From positions 1-17,384 of the forward strand of contig URNP01000026.1 of assembly GCA_900549225.1 (NCBI GenBank): DNA of 17,384 nt. Direction: 5' to 3'. The stretch comes from an uncultured Eubacteriales bacterium. GTDB taxonomy: Bacteria; Bacillota; Clostridia; Christensenellales; CAG-917. Shown here in pieces: positions 1 to 6,744 of the stretch. A program made the translations under genes and the position numbers. The notes under the pieces were generated by a model. The model saw only the letters and a list, made by a program, of their open reading frames with translations. It was not told the origin of the DNA and made no database searches. Every line of letters begins with the position of its first letter. Position 1 is the first letter of the stretch.

Positions 1-238
1 CGTCCGCTCCGCGTGGGGCAACACTGACGCGATTGACTTCGTAGCAATCGCTAGTTCGTTGCAAGCAACGAACGGCAGACAGGCTCTTAGCAATACAAAT
101 CGGCTGAAAGCCGTGTCACTCGTTCACGGGCGAAAGCAATTCCAGCTCGCCCGTTCACTTGTACTATCCGTCAAGTTCGGCGCTCCCTTGGCTCGCCGCC
201 TTGCGGCTCGTGTTCCATCTCCGAAATAGTATATCATC
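1..238. other. Non-coding hairpin-rich region
   Basis: I see no gene here. The stretch contains several short inverted repeats: TTCGTTGC/GCAACGAA around a 2-nt centre at 55-72, CGGCT/AGCCG at 101-113, and CGGGCGA (127-133) with TCGCCCG (147-153). The sequence looks richer in G+C than the neighbouring coding DNA. It has the look of the stacked-hairpin intergenic repeats that are common in Clostridia, and resembles the 15905-16147 region in style. The window starts inside it, so its left boundary is unknown. Confidence 0.5.
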
Positions 239-289
239 AATATTGAAAACAGGCATTGCAATTTTATCGCAATGCCTGTTTTCAATATT
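239..289 (-). terminator. Intrinsic terminator of the M16 peptidase gene
   Basis: A perfect 21-bp inverted repeat (239-259 with 269-289) closes a 9-nt loop at 260-268. It starts at the base next to the stop codon of the M16 gene (290-292). The outer stem carries A/T tracts (GAAAAC/GTTTTC), so on the minus strand the hairpin holds U-rich segments within the 3' arm. It may also work for transcription coming from the left. Confidence 0.85.
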
Positions 290-1558
290 CTAATCGTTCC
301 TTTTTATTATTTTCAGTATATCAACGTCGTCTTCCGGAGCGACTATCGACGAGCATACCTGTGAGAAATCGAATATCTCTTTCGCACTCCTCAAAACGTC
401 CTCTTTCGTGACGGAATCGATGAATTTTATCCTCTCGTCAAAGTCGTAAAGTTCACCCGTCTGCACGGCGTGTCCGCCGAACGTACGCATCATTGCCGAG
501 GTGCTTTCCTGCCCCAACACGAGCGACGTTTTGAGTTGTTCTTTGCCCTTGTTGAGTTCCTCGTCGCTCACGCCTTTTTCAAGCAATAGATCGATTTCTT
601 CTCTTATGGCGACCACCGCTTTTTCGGCGTTATGCGGACTTGTCGAGGTATAGATTATGAATGCGCCGTTGTTTTGATACGAGGACGGATAGCCGTAAAT
701 CGTATAACAAAGTCCGAGTTTTTCACGCACGCTTTGGAAAAGTCTCGACGACATTTCCATGCTGAAAATTATCGTCATAAGTTGCATTGCAATGCATCTT
801 GGGTCGTTGTACGGATATGACGGAAAGGCAAATGCGATATGAGTCTGCTCGATTACTTTTTTGCGCTTGCACGAGTGCGAATGAGGCGTGCGCGCGCATA
901 TAGGCGTATTGTCATAATCGTTTTTAGAGGTATATTTGTCCTCAAAAAACTCTTTTGCAATCGCAACGGCTTGTTCTTGCGTCAGGTTTCCCGCAATCGA
1001 AATAACGGTGTTTTTGGCGACGTAGTGCTTGTCGTGATACTCTTTGAGCGTTTGGCTCGTTATTGCGTTGAGCGTCTTTTTAGTGCCGAGAATGGCTTTT
1101 TCAAGCGGACAGCCCTTAAAATACAGACTCAACAGTCTTTCGAGGCACAAATCGTCGGGAGTGTCCTCGCTCTCGTTGATTTCCTCTATAACCACCCTAC
1201 GCTCCTTTTCGAGTTCGACGGGATCGAAGGACGGATTGAAGTACATATCGGAGAGTACGTCTGCGCACTTTCGCGCGTTCGTATCGAGCGATACGGTGTG
1301 AAAACAAGTGTAACTTTTTGCGGTGAAAGCGTTGATTTGCGCTCCGATGCTGTCGATTTCGTTGACGATATCGAAGGCACTGCGATTTTTCGTGCCTTTG
1401 AACACCATATGCTCGATAAAATGCGAAATGCCTGCTATTTCGGGAGTTTCCTTCACCACTCCCGCGCCGACGAAAACGCCGATAGCCACCGACCTTACGG
1501 CAGTGTTTTGCACGAACACGAGTTTCAATCCGCTGTCAAATTCAATCATTTTTTGCAT
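290..1558 (-). CDS. M16 family zinc peptidase (MlpA/YmxG-like)
   Basis: 422 aa, the usual size of single-domain-pair bacterial M16 (insulinase-like) peptidases. The inverted zinc-binding motif HxxEH is intact at H46-F-I-E49-H50, in the context GISHFIEHMVFKGT. The third zinc ligand is expected in VVIEEINE (E125 or E126), followed by the typical ESEDTPDD. The C-terminal half keeps the SxSREKLGLCYTIY-like region near residue 280. These enzymes cleave peptides in a closed chamber; the substrate of the Bacillus homologue is unclear. In Bacillus subtilis mlpA follows ylxY and pnpA, and the same neighbours occur here. There is no SD before ATG 1558, and a good -10 lies only 7 nt upstream, which suggests a leaderless transcript. 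A second ATG at codon 4 also lacks an SD. Confidence 0.93.
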   Translation of the reverse strand: MQKMIEFDSGLKLVFVQNTAVRSVAIGVFVGAGVVKETPEIAGISHFIEHMVFKGTKNRSAFDIVNEIDSIGAQINAFTAKSYTCFHTVSLDTNARKCADVLSDMYFNPSFDPVELEKERRVVIEEINESEDTPDDLCLERLLSLYFKGCPLEKAILGTKKTLNAITSQTLKEYHDKHYVAKNTVISIAGNLTQEQAVAIAKEFFEDKYTSKNDYDNTPICARTPHSHSCKRKKVIEQTHIAFAFPSYPYNDPRCIAMQLMTIIFSMEMSSRLFQSVREKLGLCYTIYGYPSSYQNNGAFIIYTSTSPHNAEKAVVAIREEIDLLLEKGVSDEELNKGKEQLKTSLVLGQESTSAMMRTFGGHAVQTGELYDFDERIKFIDSVTKEDVLRSAKEIFDFSQVCSSIVAPEDDVDILKIIKRND

Positions 1559-1564
1559 ACGAAC

Positions 1565-1592
1565 ATTATATCACATAGTTTGAAAGTCGCAA
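1565..1592 (-). promoter_or_regulatory. Extended -10 promoter of the M16 gene, leaderless geometry
   Basis: On the minus strand a perfect TATAAT (1565-1570) is preceded by TGA, forming an extended -10. The -35 candidate TTGCGA (1587-1592) lies 16 bp away. A transcription start 6-7 nt after the -10 falls at or next to the A of ATG 1558, leaving no room for a 5' UTR. Confidence 0.6.
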
Positions 1593-1606
1593 TCATATTT
1601 TATGGT

Positions 1607-2332
1607 ATGAGTGAAACGAGGTTCCGCAATTTTTGCGCAAATTTTGTCATAGTATCCATACTTTTGCTTGTTTTCGGCGTATCCTTCGTGGCGGCGTACC
1701 CAATCGAAGCGAAGACAGAGCAAGTCAACAACGCAGTGTACAACGGCAATTCGGACACGGGAAGCGTCGCTCTTATGTTCAACGTATACGAGCGCACCGA
1801 CAACGTGCTGAAAATTGCCGAAATCCTTGACGAATACGGCTTCAAATCCACTTTCTTCGTAGGCGGCTGTTGGGCGGCAAAAAACGGCGATACGCTTTTG
1901 AAACTCTCCTCGCAAGGCCACGAAATAGGCAATCACGGCTATTCTCACCAAGACCACGCAAAATTAAACGTACAACGCAATATCGAGGAAATCCGCGTCA
2001 CCGAAAAGTTGATAGATTCATACCTCTGCGCCCTCCCCGACTATACGAACTCAAAGTTGTTTGCGCCGCCGAGCGGAAGTATGTCAAACGCAATGTTCGA
2101 CGCTTGCAAAAACCTTGGCTATACGGTGATAATGTGGACGCACGACACGATTGATTGGCGTGACAAGAATCCCGATCTTATTTACGAGCGCGCCACAAAG
2201 AATCTCAAATCGGGCGATTTGATACTTATGCACCCCACCGACGCCACCGTAAAAGCCCTTCCGAAAATTCTTGACTACGTCAGATCTCAAAATCTCAATG
2301 CCGACGTAGTGAGCAACGTAATTGAAAAGTAA
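1607..2332 (+). CDS. Exported polysaccharide deacetylase-like protein (NodB fold, PdaB/YlxY type)
   Basis: 241 aa from ATG 1607. An N-terminal hydrophobic segment (about residues 13-30) is a signal peptide or membrane anchor. The NodB-type domain follows: degenerate motif 1 MFNVYE at 57-62 (canonical TFDDGP), a FFVGGCWA strand, motif 2 with H110 and H114 (GHEIGNHGYSH), motif 3 FAPPSGS at 152-158, motif 4 DTIDW at 180-184 and motif 5 LILMHP with H209. Both motif-1 aspartates (metal ligand and catalytic base in CE4 enzymes) are replaced by N59 and V60, so classical deacetylase chemistry is doubtful; the clostridial branch of this family often shows this. The open frame continues upstream but only antisense to the M16 gene, and the hydrophobic start supports ATG 1607. 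No SD is visible; TTG 1580 is an alternative start. In Bacillus ylxY lies between pnpA and mlpA on the same strand; here it is inverted. Confidence 0.85.
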   Translation: MSETRFRNFCANFVIVSILLLVFGVSFVAAYPIEAKTEQVNNAVYNGNSDTGSVALMFNVYERTDNVLKIAEILDEYGFKSTFFVGGCWAAKNGDTLLKLSSQGHEIGNHGYSHQDHAKLNVQRNIEEIRVTEKLIDSYLCALPDYTNSKLFAPPSGSMSNAMFDACKNLGYTVIMWTHDTIDWRDKNPDLIYERATKNLKSGDLILMHPTDATVKALPKILDYVRSQNLNADVVSNVIEK

Positions 2333-2353
2333 CGCCAAGGCGTTACTTTTCAA
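2322..2353. terminator. Terminator-like palindrome over the deacetylase stop codon
   Basis: The arms 2322-2336 and 2339-2353 are perfectly complementary over 15 bp with only AA between them. The left arm contains the TAA stop codon (2330-2332) of the deacetylase gene. No clean T-tract follows, but the right arm contains ACTTTTC. It lies between convergent genes, so it could act in both directions. It carries the GTAACGC/GCGTTAC core that also bounds the repeats to its right. Confidence 0.6.
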
Positions 2354-2387
2354 GTGATTGGGAAGTTATTTTCCAAAGACGCCAGGT

Positions 2388-2507
2388 GCGTAACGCGCTC
2401 AAATTGATGAAGAACGCGAAAACACCCCACTGACAGCAACCCTAATTTACTTGACGTAAATGAGTTGATGGCAATGGGGTGTTGACAAAGTTAGGGTATC
2501 GCTAAAA
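2388..2507. repeat. Structured tandem repeat, copy A
   Basis: First of two adjacent copies of a ~120-bp element. Blocks shared with copy B are CGTAACGC (2389-2396), the GATGAAGAACGCGAAAA block (2401-2421), ACTTGACGTA (2449-2458), TTGACAAAGTTA (2482-2493) and TCGCTA (2499-2504). The core is a long hairpin: lower stem 2421-2440 with 2464-2483 (17 of 20 positions Watson-Crick, one more a G-U wobble if transcribed on the minus strand), internal loop CCTA/GA, upper stem ATTTAC/GTAAAT (2445-2450 with 2456-2461), apical loop TTGAC (2451-2455). Function unknown. Confidence 0.85.
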
Positions 2508-2634
2508 ACGTAACGCATTCCAAATAGATGAAGAACGCGAAAAAGCCCTTTTGACACTCGCCCAACGTACTTGACGTACGTGACGAGTGACAAAAGGGCT
2601 TTGACAAAGTTATTCGCTATTTGGATGCGTTACG
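2508..2634. repeat. Structured tandem repeat, copy B
   Basis: Second copy, with the same architecture but different stem bases. Lower stem: 2542-2553 with 2591-2602 (12 bp), an A/A mismatch, then CACTCG/CGAGTG (2555-2560 with 2584-2589). Internal loop CCCA/GA, upper stem ACGTAC/GTACGT (2565-2570 with 2576-2581), apical loop TTGAC (2571-2575). This copy also has an outer stem in which 2617-2634 pairs with the sequence starting at 2509 over 18 bp with one bulged base. The right arm overlaps the pnp stop codon (2630-2632). Confidence 0.87.
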
Positions 2635-4744
2635 CTTTGGCGATGACTTCTTTGAGACGGAGATCCACTCTATGCTTCTCATCAATCTTAATAACCTTGA
2701 CGAGCACGATATCGCCGACGTTGACGACGTCCGTGACCTTTTCGACGCGTTGATCGGAAAGTTTGGAGATATGAATCATACCGTCTTTGCCGGGAGCAAA
2801 GTTGACGGATGCGCCGAATTGACCTTTGTCGTTCTCCATGATCTTGGTGACTTTGCCTTCGTACACGTCGCCGACTTCGACGTCGCGGACGATATTCTCG
2901 ATGATGGTGCGAGCCTTGCGGATTGCAACGTCGTCGCTCGATGCGATGAAGATCATACCCTCGTCGTTGATATCGATTTTCACGCCGGTATCTTCGATGA
3001 TCTTGTTGATGGTCTTTCCGCCCGTGCCGATGACGTCGCGGATCTTATCGGGATCGATTGAGAATGACACGATCTTGGGAGCAAACTTGCTCAATTCCGC
3101 ACGCGGTCCGGGAAGAGTTGCGAGCATCTTGCCGAGGATTTCGAGTCTGCCGAGTCTTGCTTGTTCGAGAGCGCGAGTGAGGATTTCCTCATCGATACCC
3201 TTGATCTTGATATCCATTTGGATTGCGGTGATGCCTTCGGTCGTACCTGCGACTTTGAAGTCCATATCGCCAAGGAAGTCCTCAAGACCTTGAATGTCGG
3301 TAAGAACTGCGACTTTGTGGCTTTCTTCGTTCTTTATAAGGCCCATAGCGATACCTGCGACGGGCGCTTTGATGGGCACGCCTGCGTCCATAAGAGCGAG
3401 AGTGCTGCCGCAAACGGATGCTTGAGAAGTAGAGCCGTTTGAACTCAAGATATCGGACACCGTACGGATTGCATACGGGAATTCGTCCTCGGAAGGAAGC
3501 ACGGGTTCGAGAGCGCGTTCTGCGAGTGCGCCGTGACCGATTTCACGACGACCGGGGCTCTTGAGTGCCTTTGCTTCACCCGTGGAGTAACCGGGCATAT
3601 TGTATTGGTGCATATATCTCTTGTAGTAGTCGTCGTCGAGGCCTTCGAGTTTTTGCGCTTCGCTTATAGTGCCGAGAGTGCAAGTCGTGAGGGCTTGAGT
3701 CTGACCTCTTGTGAATACTGCGCTGCCGTGAACGCGCGGAAGCATACCGACTTCGCACCAGATAGGACGAATTTCGGTGAGAGTTCTGCCGTCGGGACGT
3801 ACGCCGTTGTCGAGAATCTTTGCACGCACTTTCTCTTTCTTGAGATAGTAGAGGCTGTCGAGGATGAATTTGGTTTTCTTGGGTTCGTCGTTGAAGTCGT
3901 CTGCGAAGTGAGCAAGCACGTCAACGTTGAGAGCGTCTTCTCTTTCCTCTCTTTCATAGCGGTCAAACGCTTCGAGGACGTAGTCCATCTTATCGTTTGC
4001 ATACGCTCTGACTGCCTCGTTGATATTGTCGGGGATATGTTCGAGTTCGATATCGAGTTTGGGTTTTCCGACTTCTTTTTGGATTTCCTCGATGAACGCC
4101 ACGATTTTTTTGATTTCTTCGTGACCGAACATAATTGCGCCGAGCATTTCCTTTTCGGTGATGACGTCTGCGCCCGCTTCAACCATCATGATAGCGTCTT
4201 TCGTACCGCTGAGGTTGAGGGTAAGGCGAGATTTTGCGCGTTGTTCGCTGTCGGGGTTGATGACGTACTCGCCGTCCACCATGCCGACCACGACAGAACC
4301 CGTAGGACCTGCCCAAGGAATATCGCTTATCGAAAGTGCAACGGAAGAGCCGATCATGCCGAAAACTTCGGGCGGGATGTTGGTGTCAACCGAAAGAACG
4401 GTCGCAATAACTGTGACGTCGTTGTAAAGTCCCTTCGGGAAGAGCGGACGAATAGGTCTGTCTATAAGACGAGAAGTGAGGATAGCCTTGTCGCTTGCTC
4501 TGCCCTCTCTCTTTTTGAATCCGCCGGGGATTTTGCCGATTGCGTACATTTTCTCTTCGTAGTCAACGCTCAAAGGGAAAAAGTCCATACCGTCACGGGG
4601 TGCTTTGCTCATCGTTGCGTTGACCATAACCACCGTGTCGCCGCAACGCACGATGCAAGAACCGTTGGATTGTCCGCAGTATGCGCCTGTTTCGACGGTC
4701 ATTTCTCTGCCGCCTACCGTTGTCTTAAAAATTCTTTTTTCCAT
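2630..4744 (-). CDS. pnp: Polyribonucleotide nucleotidyltransferase (PNPase)
   Basis: 704 aa, full length. PNPase degrades RNA 3'->5' using phosphate and can add 3' tails in reverse; it works as a trimer, often with degradosome partners. Domain order is complete: first RNase PH-like domain (about 1-230) with FFPLSVDYEEKMYAIGKIPGGF, an all-alpha linker, second RNase PH domain (about 310-540) with GRREIGHGALAERAL and the catalytic acidic segment DFLGDMDFKVAG (489-499), KH domain with GTGG at 573-576, and an S1 domain (about 625-699) ending almost at the C-terminus. The start is set by AGAAGGAG 7 nt upstream of ATG 4744. It follows rpsO after a terminator, as in many bacteria. Its stop codon lies inside the outer arm of repeat copy B. 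Confidence 0.98.
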   Translation of the reverse strand: MEKRIFKTTVGGREMTVETGAYCGQSNGSCIVRCGDTVVMVNATMSKAPRDGMDFFPLSVDYEEKMYAIGKIPGGFKKREGRASDKAILTSRLIDRPIRPLFPKGLYNDVTVIATVLSVDTNIPPEVFGMIGSSVALSISDIPWAGPTGSVVVGMVDGEYVINPDSEQRAKSRLTLNLSGTKDAIMMVEAGADVITEKEMLGAIMFGHEEIKKIVAFIEEIQKEVGKPKLDIELEHIPDNINEAVRAYANDKMDYVLEAFDRYEREEREDALNVDVLAHFADDFNDEPKKTKFILDSLYYLKKEKVRAKILDNGVRPDGRTLTEIRPIWCEVGMLPRVHGSAVFTRGQTQALTTCTLGTISEAQKLEGLDDDYYKRYMHQYNMPGYSTGEAKALKSPGRREIGHGALAERALEPVLPSEDEFPYAIRTVSDILSSNGSTSQASVCGSTLALMDAGVPIKAPVAGIAMGLIKNEESHKVAVLTDIQGLEDFLGDMDFKVAGTTEGITAIQMDIKIKGIDEEILTRALEQARLGRLEILGKMLATLPGPRAELSKFAPKIVSFSIDPDKIRDVIGTGGKTINKIIEDTGVKIDINDEGMIFIASSDDVAIRKARTIIENIVRDVEVGDVYEGKVTKIMENDKGQFGASVNFAPGKDGMIHISKLSDQRVEKVTDVVNVGDIVLVKVIKIDEKHRVDLRLKEVIAKA

Positions 4745-4795
4745 AAAATTTCTCCTTCTGGGAATTCCGTCATTCCCTTATTTCCGCAAAAGCGG
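4745..4795 (-). promoter_or_regulatory. pnp leader with SD and two small hairpins
   Basis: The minus-strand leader contains CCGC-loop-GCGG (4784-4795) and GGGAAT/ATTCCC (4760-4765 with 4772-4777), the latter ending just before the SD AGAAGGAG. In Escherichia coli PNPase autoregulates through RNase III cleavage of a leader hairpin; whether these smaller hairpins play a similar role is inference. I found no convincing promoter between the rpsO terminator and this leader. Confidence 0.35.
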
Positions 4796-4850
4796 TTTAT
4801 TTTTATTTTTTTATTTTTACACACCGGCGAATTGCCTATGCGTGTTTTCC

Positions 4851-4880
4851 AAAAAAAACGGGTGCGGCAAACCACACCCG
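4851..4880 (-). terminator. Rho-independent terminator after rpsO
   Basis: On the minus strand CGGGTG/CACCCG with an inner GG/CC and one T-G wobble forms a hairpin (4859-4880) with a TTTG loop, followed directly by eight T (complement of the A run 4851-4858). It lies 7 nt after the rpsO stop, so it should cut or attenuate read-through into pnp. Confidence 0.92.
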
Positions 4881-4887
4881 ATATTTT

Positions 4888-5151
4888 TTACTTTCTCAAA
4901 CCGAGAGAAGATACGATTGCACGGTATCTCTCGATGTCCATTTCTTTGAGATAGTTGAGAAGACTTCTTCTGTGACCGACCATCATAAGAAGACCGCGAC
5001 GGCTGTGATGATCTTTGGGGTGATTCTTGAGGTGCTCGGTGAGTTCGGAGATACGCGCCGTCAAAAGTGCGATTTGAACTTCGGGAGAACCGGTGTCGCC
5101 TTCTTTGCGAGCGAACTTTGCGATGATTTCTTGTTTCGTAGTTTTATCCAT
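4888..5151 (-). CDS. rpsO: 30S ribosomal protein S15
   Basis: 87 aa, close to the usual 88-89. S15 binds the 16S rRNA central domain early in 30S assembly. Characteristic segments are GDTGSPEVQIALLTARI, LTEHLKNHPKDHHSRRGLL and VGHRRSLLNYLK, with an RYRAIVSSLGLRK end. The start is supported by GAAGGAGG 8 nt upstream. A promoter with a ~90-nt leader precedes it and a strong terminator follows; pnp is next, a conserved rpsO-pnp order. Confidence 0.98.
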   Translation of the reverse strand: MDKTTKQEIIAKFARKEGDTGSPEVQIALLTARISELTEHLKNHPKDHHSRRGLLMMVGHRRSLLNYLKEMDIERYRAIVSSLGLRK

Positions 5152-5235
5152 TGTTTTTGCCTCCTTCGTTGGATAAATGATTCGCTTTCAACCAAGTAGC
5201 GACTCGGAGTTTTGTCGCAACCTCGTCGAAAGTAC
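5152..5235 (-). promoter_or_regulatory. rpsO 5' leader, candidate S15 autoregulatory RNA
   Basis: The predicted leader has a GCGAC/GTCGC hairpin (around 5199-5218) and a possible GTTG/CAAC pairing just before the SD. An ACTCC segment in the first loop could pair with the GGAG of the SD. S15 is known to repress its own translation through unrelated leader folds in several bacteria. This assignment is inference from position and pairing potential only. Confidence 0.3.
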
Positions 5236-5241
5236 ACATAG

Positions 5242-5270
5242 ATATTAGCACAATAAAAACCCAAAGTAAA
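5242..5270 (-). promoter_or_regulatory. rpsO promoter
   Basis: On the minus strand TTTACT (5265-5270), a 17-bp spacer and TAATAT (5242-5247) preceded by TGC (extended -10). The DNA upstream (about 5280-5335) is very A/T-rich and could act as an UP element. Confidence 0.6.
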
Positions 5271-5325
5271 ACGATTTTCGCCTATATTTTGGAAGATTAA
5301 AAAATTTAAATATTATTTATTGATT

Positions 5326-6735
5326 TTACAGCCAAAAATCTCGTTGCCTTTTCAGCATTTCGTCTATATGCTTTATGTACTCTATCGGCTCTTTGTAGTT
5401 TGCGCAGCGAGTGATCAGATTTTTCTTTTTATTCCACTTTTTCGAGATTCCGTTCGCGCCGTTTGCGATTATAGAAGTGTCCTCCTCCATAATATCCACG
5501 TTGTAAACGCACGCTTTTTTCGGCTTTGCGTAACCCACGTTTTCGAGGTTTCCGCTCGTATACTTCTGGCGGTACATATAGTACGGCTCGTACCCTGCCG
5601 CCGTGAGTTTGTTATAGGCGTAATCCACCATTTGCGAGGCGGTTTCAAAGTCCGTATTGTCGTAGCCGCCCTGCTTGAGCGCAGAGCCTTTTTTCATATA
5701 GAGCGTATGCACAGTGACGTTTGCGGGATTCAGAGCAACGGCAATATCCACGCTACGCTTGAAATCGTCTATGGATTCATCGGGAAGGCACGCAATCAAA
5801 TCCATATTCACGTCAAATTTATCCTTCACGAGCATATATGCGTTGTAAGTGTCCGCGCTTTTGTGCTTACGTCCTATAATTTCGAGGGTTTTGTCGTTGA
5901 AAGTTTGCGGATTGACGGAAACGCGCGTTACGCCGTGCTTTTGCATAACTTCGACAATTTCGGCGTTTATCGTATCGGGACGACCTGCCTCGACGGTGAA
6001 TTCTACCGCTCCGAAATGGCAGTGTTCGAGCACTTTGTCGAGAAGTTCTGCGCCGATTGACGTAGGCGTGCCCCCTCCGACATACACCGCCCTGACTTTG
6101 ATGCGTTTTTTTGCGATAATTTCTTTGGTTTGTTCGAGTTCGCGCACGAGGCAATCCACGTACGGCTCGACGAGTTTTCTTTGCTTGTCGATAGGCAAAC
6201 TCACGAAAGAGCAATACGCGCACCTCGTCGGACAAAACGGAATGAAAACGAACACGTCGTACTGCCTTGACGATTTGTTTCTTATCGGTTTTTGCACCTT
6301 GACGATACGCTCGATAAGTTCGACTTTGGAGTCGCTCACGCTATAATCTTTCAAGAACACGTCATGTGCGGATTTCGAGTATCTATCCGTGTCGTTTTCG
6401 ATTTCACAATAGAGTTTCGTCGGACGAATCCCCGTCAGACAACCGTACGGAAGATTGACGTTGAGAAGGAAACTCAACGTGCGGTAAATTGCGATTTTCA
6501 AATATCTTTTTTCCACTCTTTTGCGTTCGAGATCTCCGTCCGTGTCTATCTTGAAAGCATAGTTTTTTACGAATCCGTCAAACTTATCCGACGCAATTCT
6601 CACCTTAAAAACGCCGTCCGTATTCTCGTATTCTACGGCAAGCGAAAGATTCTCGTCCGAGCGTGATTCAAACGGTCTGACAAGTTCCATAAGGTCGTTG
6701 AGATATTCGTCGTTGGAAATGGAAAAATCAATCAT
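5326..6735 (-). CDS. hemZ: HemZ-type coproporphyrinogen dehydrogenase-like radical SAM protein
   Basis: 469 aa. The radical SAM 4Fe-4S motif CxxxCxxC is C168-P-T-R-C172-A-Y-C175 inside FIPFCPTRCAYCSF, followed by the SAM-binding GGG (YVGGGTPTS). The ~150-residue N-terminal region with CLTGIRPTKL and the C-terminal YMYRQKY...NLENVGYAKP segment fit the HemZ branch of the HemN-like family rather than HemW. HemZ is proposed to convert coproporphyrinogen III to protoporphyrinogen IX without oxygen, but many clostridia that carry it lack a full haem pathway, so the substrate here is uncertain. It starts 9 bp after the MBL gene stop and is last in the relA-MBL-hemZ group. No clear SD precedes ATG 6735; coupling to the upstream gene is likely. 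Confidence 0.88.
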   Translation of the reverse strand: MIDFSISNDEYLNDLMELVRPFESRSDENLSLAVEYENTDGVFKVRIASDKFDGFVKNYAFKIDTDGDLERKRVEKRYLKIAIYRTLSFLLNVNLPYGCLTGIRPTKLYCEIENDTDRYSKSAHDVFLKDYSVSDSKVELIERIVKVQKPIRNKSSRQYDVFVFIPFCPTRCAYCSFVSLPIDKQRKLVEPYVDCLVRELEQTKEIIAKKRIKVRAVYVGGGTPTSIGAELLDKVLEHCHFGAVEFTVEAGRPDTINAEIVEVMQKHGVTRVSVNPQTFNDKTLEIIGRKHKSADTYNAYMLVKDKFDVNMDLIACLPDESIDDFKRSVDIAVALNPANVTVHTLYMKKGSALKQGGYDNTDFETASQMVDYAYNKLTAAGYEPYYMYRQKYTSGNLENVGYAKPKKACVYNVDIMEEDTSIIANGANGISKKWNKKKNLITRCANYKEPIEYIKHIDEMLKRQRDFWL

Positions 6736-6744
6736 CTATTTGGG

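Noticed and set aside
175..222. Tiny minus-strand ORF (Met-Glu-His-Glu-Pro...) in the left edge region
   Set aside because: Only about 15 codons, no SD, and it lies in hairpin-rich non-coding sequence.
839..1606. Upstream extension of the deacetylase reading frame (would give 497 aa)
   Set aside because: It runs antisense to the well-supported M16 gene and has no protein family features; the hydrophobic export segment begins after ATG 1607.
2388..2634. Integron attC sites
   Set aside because: The long imperfect hairpins resemble attC in shape, but the paired RYYYAAC/GTTRRRY core boxes are not present and there are no cassettes or integrase.
3533..4954. 473-aa plus-strand frame opposite pnp
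   Set aside because: Antisense to a full-length conserved PNPase; composition is that of a codon-bias shadow with no recognisable motif.
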